From positions 1 through 5,140 of the forward strand of contig JACCVB010000214.1 of the NCBI GenBank assembly GCA_013698385.1: a DNA stretch of 5,140 bases. The letters are read 5' to 3'. Each line of letters begins with the position of its first letter. Positions within the stretch are counted from its first letter, which is position 1. Origin of the DNA: Chloroflexota bacterium (GTDB taxonomy: Bacteria > Chloroflexota > Limnocylindria > Limnocylindrales > CSP1-4). Under the pieces are notes generated by a model that did no database searches, was not told the origin of the DNA, and was given only the letters and a program-made list of their open reading frames with translations. A program made the position numbers and the translations under genes. Below, one piece after another: positions 1 to 5,140 of this stretch.

Positions 1-828
1 CCGGACCTCGCCAGGATGACACGGACGCTGGTGCATCTCGGGGACCGAGCGCGGGCGGTCATCGTGGAGGAGTTGGTGGCATCGGCGGGTGCCACGCGTC
101 CCGGGGGTCAGTCGTTCTTCGCGGGCACGATGGAGGTCCGCCTGGGCATTGACGCGAACTTGCAGGTCGCCGGCCTCCAGGAGCTTCCGCCCGCGTCGAT
201 CGCGATCCAGCACCGCGTGGCCGAGGTTGCCGAAGGAGCATCGCTCAGCTGGGCCCTGGCGCAGCTCGGTGGTCGCCTCGTCCGCGGTCGGGTGGACAAT
301 CGACTGGTCGGTGACCGCAGCTCGGTCGAGCAGGTCGAGATCGTCTTTGGCAGCCAGGAGCAGGCGTTCGACCTGACCTCATACACGACCCATACGGGAC
401 GCGACACGACCGGGGACCTGCTTTCCAAGGGGGTCCTCCTCGATCGGGCCCGGACCGCGCTGAAGGGGCTCATCACGATCGAGAAGAGCGCCGTCGGGAC
501 GGACAGCTTCCTCGGCGAATTCGGGATGAACCTGTCCAAGGCGGCTCGATCCGTGGCCATCCCGAGCCTGGAGATCGATCAGCCGGATTGCCGTCGGGCG
601 ATGCACGCGTCCTCGGTCGGGCCGATCGACGAGAGCCAGCTGTTCTACCTCGAGTCGCGTGGCATCCCGCCCGACGAAGCCCGCAAGTTCATCGTCCTTG
701 GCTTCCTCGAGCCGGTCGTGGCGCGCGTGCCCCTCGCCTCTGCCCAGGATCGACTGCGTGAGGCGCTCGAGACGAAGTGGGCGGCCGGAGCCGACGCCCT
801 CGCCGCTGCCCGCGAACCCGCGGCCTGA
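1..828 (+). CDS. sufD: Fe-S cluster assembly protein SufD (SufB/SufD family), 5'-truncated by the window edge
   Basis: This is the C-terminal 275 residues of a SufB/SufD-family protein. SufD forms the SufBC2D scaffold with SufB and the ATPase SufC, which builds Fe-S clusters in the cytoplasm. The frame stays open to base 1, and the residues around the Met at 16 (TLVHLGDRARAVIVEEL) match the interior of the beta-helix core, so that Met is internal and the true start lies to the left. Family signatures, numbered from the Met at 16, are the core stretch KGVLLDRARTALKG (138-151), GTDSFLGEFGMNLS (161-174), PSLEI (183-187) and FYLESRGI (210-217). His197 (codon 604-606) aligns with the functionally important His of E. 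coli SufD (His360). The E. coli CSH motif reads AMH here, and the nearest Cys is five residues earlier (Cys192). SufD rather than SufB is chosen from the conserved His and the Rieske gene behind it. The C-terminal part (GFLEPVVARVP) is somewhat SufB-like, so SufB is the alternative. The stop is TGA at 826-828. Confidence 0.9.
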   Translation, partial: PDLARMTRTLVHLGDRARAVIVEELVASAGATRPGGQSFFAGTMEVRLGIDANLQVAGLQELPPASIAIQHRVAEVAEGASLSWALAQLGGRLVRGRVDNRLVGDRSSVEQVEIVFGSQEQAFDLTSYTTHTGRDTTGDLLSKGVLLDRARTALKGLITIEKSAVGTDSFLGEFGMNLSKAARSVAIPSLEIDQPDCRRAMHASSVGPIDESQLFYLESRGIPPDEARKFIVLGFLEPVVARVPLASAQDRLREALETKWAAGADALAAAREPAA

Positions 829-857
829 TGCCCCCACAACGTCCGCTGCGGGGCGCC

Positions 858-861
858 GGAG
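858..861 (+). promoter_or_regulatory. Possible Shine-Dalgarno site of the Rieske gene
   Basis: GGAG lies 10 bases before the GTG at 872. It is the only purine-rich match upstream and supports that start, because no ATG in the Rieske frame lies between the sufD stop and this GTG. The match is short and the spacing is at the long end of the usual range. Confidence 0.4.
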
Positions 862-871
862 CCTCCGCGTC

Positions 872-1207
872 GTGAGGCGGATCGATCTCTTCGGAGTCGA
901 AGAAGTCAGTGACGGAGAGATGAAGATGGCCTGGGTGGATGGCACGGACCAGGTCCTCGTCATCAACACCGGCGGCGAGTTCACCGCACTCCAGGGCATC
1001 TGCTCGCACGAGTACTTCGAGCTGGACAAGGGGTTCCTGACGAACGGGACGCTGACCTGCGCCCTGCATCTGTCCCGCTTCGACCTGTCCAGCGGTGAAC
1101 CGCTCGATCCACCGGCGGACGCACCCCTGGCGATCTACCCCGTCGTCGTCGAAGACGGCCGGGTGTTGATCGAAGTCTCCGACGGTCCGCTCGAGATCAG
1201 CGAATAG
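872..1207 (+). CDS. Rieske [2Fe-2S] ferredoxin, suf-operon type (111 aa)
   Basis: This is a small soluble Rieske protein, similar in size and layout to dioxygenase ferredoxin subunits (BphA3/NirD-like). The cluster ligands are complete: Cys44-Ser-His46 and Cys63-Ala-Leu-His66, separated by 16 residues, as in the canonical CxH-x15-17-CxxH pattern. The loop after the second box (LSRFDLSSGEPLDPPADAPL) and the end strands (IYPVVVEDGRVLIEV) fit the fold. There is no signal peptide or membrane segment, so it should be cytoplasmic. The start is GTG at 872. The frame is open further upstream, but that part overlaps sufD and reads as an Arg/Ser/Pro-rich shadow. The gene lies 43 bases after the sufD stop on the same strand, so it is probably the last gene of the suf operon. 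Proteins annotated as ferredoxin subunit of non-heme iron oxygenase occur beside suf genes in Gram-positive-like bacteria. An electron-transfer role in cluster assembly is plausible but unproven, and no oxygenase gene is visible here. Confidence 0.9.
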   Translation: MRRIDLFGVEEVSDGEMKMAWVDGTDQVLVINTGGEFTALQGICSHEYFELDKGFLTNGTLTCALHLSRFDLSSGEPLDPPADAPLAIYPVVVEDGRVLIEVSDGPLEISE

Positions 1208-1244
1208 CCTCAGCGCGGGCGCGCGATGACGCCTCGGTGCGCGT

Positions 1245-2420
1245 TCAGTCGAGGCGGACCTGGGCCCCGGTGCGCATGTTCTGCTGGAAGGTCCGCGCTC
1301 GGCCCAGTTCGAAGCGCTCTTCCTCGACCCCGGGAGGTGCCCCGGCGATCCGCGACACGACGTGACTGCCGATCACCGGACCGTGCTTGAAGCCGTGACC
1401 GGAGCCACCGCCCACGATCCAGACGTTGTCGAAGTCGGGATGACGATCGATGATGAAATGGGTGTCCGGCGTCGTCTCGTACTGGCAGACCCGCGTCTCC
1501 ACGACGGGCGCGTCGATCAGCCCGGGGAGTCGCCGGGCGACATATCGTCGGGCCAGGCGAACGGTCTCGGGGTCCACGATCCGTTCCCCGTCGGTCGGGT
1601 CGAAGACCGGCCCGTACCGGTCCGGCGCAAGCTTCACGCCTCGGCCATCCACGGCGGGCAGGCCGTAGAAGGCGGCGTCGTAGTCCACCCAGCAGGGCAG
1701 CGCCTCCGCCCCGAACCGATTGTCCCCGGCGGCCGGCCCGAGGAACACGACATCCTGCTTGGTCACGCTGATGAGGTCGCCGAGCACCGCCGGGAAGATC
1801 GTGGGCAGCCAGGGACCGGCGGCGAACACGAAGGTCTCGGCGGGATGACGGATCCCGTCGCCGGCGACGACATCGAGGAGCCGACGACCGTCCGCCGCGC
1901 CGGGCTCCGCCCAGCCGGACTCGAAGCGACCACCCAGGGTCGTGAAGGCACGCGCCACCGCCACCACGCCCCGGCGTGCAAGCAGCAGACCGGCTTCCGG
2001 CTCGTACAGTGCGAAGGCCAGGTCGTCCGCCCGGATCTGCGGCCAGCGTTCGGCCATCTCGGCGGGCTCGACGCGTTCGACGGGGATGCCCATCGACGTC
2101 AGCGTCGCCAACGAATGGCCCTCGAAGCCGTCCTCGCGATGCGCGAACCAGAGCGCACCGGCAGGCACGAACAGGGTCTCGCCGATCTCCTCGCCAAAGG
2201 CCAGCCATGCCGTCCGAGCCTCGCGCGACCAGCGCGTGTAGAAGACATCCGCGCCGTGAGACGCGCGAAGGATCCGACTCTCGTCCCCGGATGTCGCCCG
2301 GGGATGCCCCGCGCCGAATGCGTCGATGAGGGTCGTCCGCCAGCCGGCTCGCTGGGAGCGGAGCGCCGTCCAGGCACCCATCGAACCGGCGCCGATGACG
2401 ACGACGTCGCTGGTGGTCAC
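1245..2420 (-). CDS. FAD-dependent amine oxidase, monomeric sarcosine oxidase / N-methyltryptophan oxidase family (391 aa)
   Basis: The protein belongs to the DAO superfamily: cytoplasmic flavoenzymes that oxidise secondary or N-methyl amines to imines, making H2O2. The dinucleotide-binding motif is GAGSMG (10-15). Compared from memory with Bacillus monomeric sarcosine oxidase, the length is nearly identical. Arg49 and Arg52 fall at the same numbers. Tyr252 corresponds to Tyr254, Lys263 to the O2-activating Lys265, Cys312 to the covalent-FAD Cys315, Tyr314 to Tyr317, and Lys345 to the substrate-carboxylate Lys348 (in SGHGFK). The position of catalytic His269 is Asp267 here, so the substrate may differ from sarcosine. 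The start is GTG at 2420, placed so that VVVIGAGSMG lies near the N-terminus as usual. GGTGAT at 2432-2427, overlapping the stop of the upstream acylase gene, is six bases before it and may act as Shine-Dalgarno. The gap to the acylase stop is only seven bases, so the two genes are almost certainly co-transcribed. Its 3' end converges with the Rieske gene. The exact substrate cannot be named; N-methyl amino acids, pipecolate-like or fructosyl amines are all possible. Confidence 0.9.
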   Translation of the reverse strand: MTTSDVVVIGAGSMGAWTALRSQRAGWRTTLIDAFGAGHPRATSGDESRILRASHGADVFYTRWSREARTAWLAFGEEIGETLFVPAGALWFAHREDGFEGHSLATLTSMGIPVERVEPAEMAERWPQIRADDLAFALYEPEAGLLLARRGVVAVARAFTTLGGRFESGWAEPGAADGRRLLDVVAGDGIRHPAETFVFAAGPWLPTIFPAVLGDLISVTKQDVVFLGPAAGDNRFGAEALPCWVDYDAAFYGLPAVDGRGVKLAPDRYGPVFDPTDGERIVDPETVRLARRYVARRLPGLIDAPVVETRVCQYETTPDTHFIIDRHPDFDNVWIVGGGSGHGFKHGPVIGSHVVSRIAGAPPGVEEERFELGRARTFQQNMRTGAQVRLD

Positions 2421-2426
2421 CGGAGC

Positions 2427-2432
2427 ATCACC
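2427..2432 (-). promoter_or_regulatory. Likely ribosome binding site of the amine oxidase, overlapping the acylase stop codon
   Basis: On the - strand this reads GGTGAT, matching the 3' half of the full AGGAGGTGAT Shine-Dalgarno sequence. It lies six bases before the GTG start at 2420. It contains the TGA stop of the acylase gene (2430-2428), an arrangement that favours translational coupling. Confidence 0.4.
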
Positions 2433-5043
2433 GCACGGTGCCCGGGTCCAGCGTGAGCGTGGACACCGTGGCGGCCTTGATGGCGGCCGCAGTGAACGGC
2501 AGCGGCACGAGCTCCCCCTTGCGCCACGGGTCGATCAGGTCGTTGTAGTGGCGATCGAACGGGTTGCCGGCCTGACCCGTGGTGATGATGAGGCTCGCGC
2601 CATCTAGGTCGGACAGGTCGATCGTCAGTCGATACGACGGCAGGTTGGTCACCGTGAAGAGTCGGTCGATGGCCATCGGCTTGACCTTCGGATCGGTCGG
2701 ATCGAGGTAGGCGCGGTTCAGCTTGTAGTAGGTGTTGTTGATCGCACCGGCCGCACCCGGGACGGCCATTGGAGTCTCGTTGAAGTACCACTCCAGCGGG
2801 CCGATGCCGCTGGTGCCGAGGGTGCTCTCCTCGAACGCCGCGGTGTGCAGTCGACCCCATGACCAGCGGTCCGGGCTGCCGAAGGCTGTCTGGAGTTCGG
2901 CCCCTGCCTCGTCCATCGCGCGGAGGATGATCAGGTCGGCCGTCTCGGTCACGTCGGTCGTCGCCGTGTCGTCCCACCACGGCGAGCGAGGATCTTCCAG
3001 GATCGACGCCAGGGTGGACCAGCTGGCGGTACTGCCCACGTAGTCTCGTGCCAACGGGCCCAGCTCGTCGTCGAACACGTCGCGCAGGACCCGGTATTCC
3101 CAGGCCATGTAGGCCGCACACCCGAGACTGCCCTCATCGCAGATCCCGTCCCATCTCGAGATCCGCTCGGCGATCGTGACCCCGTCTTCCGTAGCGGGCT
3201 TTGCCCCTTCGAGGGCCTGGGCGATGTCGCGTGCGCGGAGCGGCGCGGTGTCGTTCTGGATCGTGGCCATCTCCTTGGTCGTCAGGCCATCCTGGCCGTA
3301 GCCGTCGATCAGGTCGATGATCCGCTCGGCCCGGTAACCCGGGTCGAAGTCCTTGCCGATGAAGTGGGGATAGGCTTCGTCCACGGGCGCGTTGTTGGCG
3401 GTCACGATCCAGCCCGGGTCCGGATCCAGCTGCCAGGGCAGGTCGTCGTACGGGATCGTGCCCGTCCACTCGCTGCGGCCGTCACTCCCCGAGACCGGTC
3501 GGTCACCCCGGTCCGCCGGATCGGACCGGATGGGGATGCGTCCCGGGAGCTGATAGCCGATGTGTCCGTCGACATCGGCGTAGACGAAGTTCTGGGCCGG
3601 CGCCGCGTAGAGGGACAGCGTGGACCGGAACTGCTCGAAGTTCGAGGCCGTGTTCAGGCCCAGCACTGCCTCGAAGGTCCGATCCGGACCCATCGCCTGG
3701 TTCGTCCCGGTCCAGCGCACGGCCATCAGCGGCGCGTCGCGGAGGCGCGGGTCGACGTCGTTGAGGATCGGCCCGTGGATCGTCTCGCGGACCTGGAGGT
3801 CGATCGGGGTGCCGCCGGACCGTCCGATCGTCTCGGTGCGGGTCGTGAACGGCGTGGAGGCCCCGTCCGGGCCGAGGTAGCGGTCGGGATCAGCTGGATC
3901 CACCGTCTCCAGCACGAGGTCCTGGACATCCGGGTTGGCATTCGTGGCACCCCATGCGATCCGCGCGTTATGGCCGAGCACGACCCCGGGCACGCCCGGG
4001 AAGCTGACGCCGGCCACGTCGTACGGGCAGGCGGTGCTGATCGTCACGCAATGCAGTCCGTTGATGTACCAGACCGACGGCATGGAGATGCCCAGGTGCG
4101 GGTCGTTGGCCAGCAGGGCGCCGCCGGTGGCGGACATGGATGGGGCCACGACCCAGTCGTTCGAGCCGATGCCGTGGTCCGAGGCAAGGCCGTCGCTGGC
4201 GTCCAGGCCGGCCAGTCGAAGGGCGTCGTTCACGGAATCCGCGACTTCGCGCCAGGCGTCCGATTGCGTGCCGGTGAGCGTCGTGGTTGGCGGACGGACC
4301 GTCGAATCGTTGCCGGGATCGCCCGGGTCAACGGGCTGGACGTTCGCGCCCGCCCCACCGCTGCCGGGAAGGCCGCTCGGTGTGATGACCGGCCCAAACG
4401 GCCGCGGTGCCAGCAATCCATCCGTTCGCGCGGGGTCGCCGAGTTTCGCGTCCGCCAGGTAGCGGAAGATCTCGCCGTCCAGGTTGCCGCCCAGGTTCCA
4501 GGCCTGGACCTTACCCCAGGCCAGGGTGTCCACCGGGGTCCAGGGTTCGGGCGAGGCGCCGGTGACGAGGAAGGCGAGACCGAGGTGATCTCGATTCGCG
4601 TCGAGCCAGGCGTTGACGCCCTCCGAGTAGGCATCCAGGACGCCGCGTGCTGCCGGAGCAACCCCGGCCAGGTCGCGCTCAGCCGCCCGTCGCCAGCCCA
4701 AGGTGCGGATGAAGGCGTCCGTCTTGACCGTGCCCTCGCCGAACAGTTCGGACAGGCGGCCCGATGCGATGTGCCGCCACACCTCCATCTGCCACATCCG
4801 CTCCTGGGCATGGACGTAGCCCTGGGCAAGGAACAGGTCGTGTGTCGTGCTCGCCCGGATCTGGGCGATGCCGTTGATATCGCGATCGACCGAGACCTGG
4901 CCATCCAATCCGGGCACGATCAGTCGACCGCTCGTCTGCGGCAGTGCCCGCCCGGTGACCCAGGCGATGGCGCCGAAGCCGCCGATGACGACGACCAGCA
5001 CCATCACCAGCAGGCCCACGACCAGGATCCTCACCCCGCGCAC
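2428..5043 (-). CDS. Penicillin acylase family (S45) N-terminal-nucleophile amidohydrolase, membrane-anchored or secreted (871 aa)
   Basis: This is a precursor that cleaves itself into alpha and beta chains and hydrolyses amide bonds of N-acyl compounds; the family includes penicillin G acylase, cephalosporin acylases and AHL acylases. Numbering is from the GTG at 5043. Residues 6-28 form one hydrophobic segment after an Arg-containing N-terminus, an export signal or signal anchor with no lipobox. Residues 73-102 (GYVHAQERMWQME and following) are the alpha-chain signature. A Gly/Pro/Thr-rich stretch (220-261) fits the excised spacer. The nucleophile is Ser294 in GIGSNDWV and becomes beta-Ser1. 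His316 in NDPHLG is beta-23, as in cephalosporin and AHL acylases (penicillin G acylase has Gln). Asn550/551 (TANNAP) is the expected oxyanion Asn, and Arg571/574 (GYRAER) follows. Asp372 and Asp375 (DVQD) resemble the calcium site. The only cysteines are Cys332/339 and Cys635/642, fitting disulfides outside the cytoplasm. The ATG at 5049 touches GGAGG with no gap; the GTG at 5043 has a six-base gap and is preferred. The length is typical of the family. The substrate is unknown. Confidence 0.92.
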   Translation of the reverse strand: MRGVRILVVGLLVMVLVVVIGGFGAIAWVTGRALPQTSGRLIVPGLDGQVSVDRDINGIAQIRASTTHDLFLAQGYVHAQERMWQMEVWRHIASGRLSELFGEGTVKTDAFIRTLGWRRAAERDLAGVAPAARGVLDAYSEGVNAWLDANRDHLGLAFLVTGASPEPWTPVDTLAWGKVQAWNLGGNLDGEIFRYLADAKLGDPARTDGLLAPRPFGPVITPSGLPGSGGAGANVQPVDPGDPGNDSTVRPPTTTLTGTQSDAWREVADSVNDALRLAGLDASDGLASDHGIGSNDWVVAPSMSATGGALLANDPHLGISMPSVWYINGLHCVTISTACPYDVAGVSFPGVPGVVLGHNARIAWGATNANPDVQDLVLETVDPADPDRYLGPDGASTPFTTRTETIGRSGGTPIDLQVRETIHGPILNDVDPRLRDAPLMAVRWTGTNQAMGPDRTFEAVLGLNTASNFEQFRSTLSLYAAPAQNFVYADVDGHIGYQLPGRIPIRSDPADRGDRPVSGSDGRSEWTGTIPYDDLPWQLDPDPGWIVTANNAPVDEAYPHFIGKDFDPGYRAERIIDLIDGYGQDGLTTKEMATIQNDTAPLRARDIAQALEGAKPATEDGVTIAERISRWDGICDEGSLGCAAYMAWEYRVLRDVFDDELGPLARDYVGSTASWSTLASILEDPRSPWWDDTATTDVTETADLIILRAMDEAGAELQTAFGSPDRWSWGRLHTAAFEESTLGTSGIGPLEWYFNETPMAVPGAAGAINNTYYKLNRAYLDPTDPKVKPMAIDRLFTVTNLPSYRLTIDLSDLDGASLIITTGQAGNPFDRHYNDLIDPWRKGELVPLPFTAAAIKAATVSTLTLDPGTVR

Positions 5044-5049
5044 GAACAT

Positions 5050-5054
5050 CCTCC
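5050..5054 (-). promoter_or_regulatory. Shine-Dalgarno sequence of the acylase gene
   Basis: GGAGG on the - strand is the strongest Shine-Dalgarno match seen at a gene start in this window. It directly abuts the ATG at 5049 (zero spacing) but is six bases from the in-frame GTG at 5043, so it decides in favour of GTG. The two starts differ by two residues (Met-Phe). Confidence 0.65.
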
Positions 5055-5101
5055 AGCACAGTCGAACGCCCGCCAGTGTGCCGTGCGCCGGCGATGGACG
5101 C

Positions 5102-5140
5102 TCAACCGGCCAGCATCGTTCCCAGCCCGAGGGCTGCCGC
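5102..5140 (-). CDS. Possible C-terminal end of an upstream gene, truncated by the window edge
   Basis: Read on the - strand from the right edge, one frame gives AAALGLGTMLAG and then TGA at 5104-5102. The small, aliphatic, Ala/Gly/Leu-rich tail looks like a natural protein end rather than noise, and its stop lies 58 bases before the acylase start. If real, this gene is transcribed in the same direction as the acylase and oxidase and could belong to their operon. Twelve codons are too few to name a family or exclude chance. Confidence 0.35.
   Translation of the reverse strand, partial: AAALGLGTMLAG

Noticed and set aside
16..18. ATG at 16 as the true start of the SufD-family protein
   Set aside because: The frame is open to base 1, there is no Shine-Dalgarno sequence in the preceding 15 bases, and the first residues already belong to the conserved beta-helix core, so the N-terminal part of the protein must lie to the left.
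659..871. N-terminal extension of the Rieske gene back to an ATG at 659
   Set aside because: It would overlap sufD by 170 bases, and the added residues are Ser/Arg/Pro-rich shadow sequence. A 111-residue protein from the GTG at 872 matches the usual Rieske ferredoxin size.
1208..1244. Possible bidirectional terminator between the converging genes (cgcgc at 1220-1224 with gcgcg at 1239-1243)
   Set aside because: The stem is only five base pairs with a 14-base loop and no T-run on either strand. Such GC repeats arise easily by chance here. A terminator may still exist, but this sequence does not show it.
1210..2208. A 332-codon open frame on the - strand overlapping the amine oxidase in another frame
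   Set aside because: The translation is an Arg/Gly/Ala-rich shadow with no family motif, while the other frame carries the full flavoprotein signature set.
1362..2456. A 364-codon open frame on the + strand antisense to the amine oxidase
   Set aside because: It is opposite a gene with strong residue-level family matches, and its translation is rich in Arg/Gly/His/Pro with no recognisable domain. Long antisense frames are expected in high-GC coding DNA.
5078..5110. A sigma-70-like promoter for the acylase on the - strand (TTGAGC followed 19 bases later by CACACT)
   Set aside because: The -10 candidate matches only three of six consensus bases, the spacer is long, and the -35 overlaps the probable upstream stop codon.
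5123..5136. Perfect 6-bp inverted repeat (cagccc-ga-gggctg) near the right edge
   Set aside because: It lies inside the probable coding end of the upstream gene, has a two-base gap and no T-run, and is readily explained by codon content.

Overview
The window is GC-rich (by eye about two thirds G+C) and densely coding bacterial DNA. Two gene groups converge near position 1210-1245. The SufD wording, the Rieske protein directly behind it and the base composition suggest a Chloroflexota- or Actinomycetota-like bacterium, possibly an uncultured soil or sediment lineage. This is inference; there is no rRNA or other marker to settle it.

Left part (1-1207, + strand): the 3' end of an iron-sulfur cluster assembly (suf) operon. 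It holds the C-terminal part of a SufD/SufB-family scaffold protein, whose reading frame is open through the left edge. A small Rieske-type [2Fe-2S] ferredoxin follows. No further suf gene comes after the Rieske gene, so sufB, sufC, sufS and sufU, if present in this operon, must lie to the left of the window.

Middle and right (1245-5043, - strand): a two-gene operon transcribed right to left. The first gene encodes a large secreted or membrane-anchored N-terminal-nucleophile hydrolase of the penicillin acylase (S45) family. Seven bases after it comes a flavin-dependent amine oxidase of the monomeric sarcosine oxidase / N-methyltryptophan oxidase type, with the covalent-FAD cysteine conserved. 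The tight spacing suggests co-translation and perhaps a shared pathway in which an N-acyl compound is deacylated and a released amine is oxidised. The acylase would act outside the membrane and the oxidase in the cytoplasm, so uptake of the amine would be needed.

Right edge (5044-5140): the acylase Shine-Dalgarno sequence, a short intergenic stretch, and probably the last 12 codons of another - strand gene that continues beyond the window.

No tRNA, rRNA, CRISPR array, insertion sequence or attachment site was seen. The window looks like ordinary chromosomal content. The most interesting points are the acylase/amine-oxidase pairing, an Asp in place of a catalytic His in the oxidase, two matching CX6C pairs in the acylase, and a 15-codon mini-ORF bridging the two suf-operon genes. 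I found no clear sign of a wholly new system.
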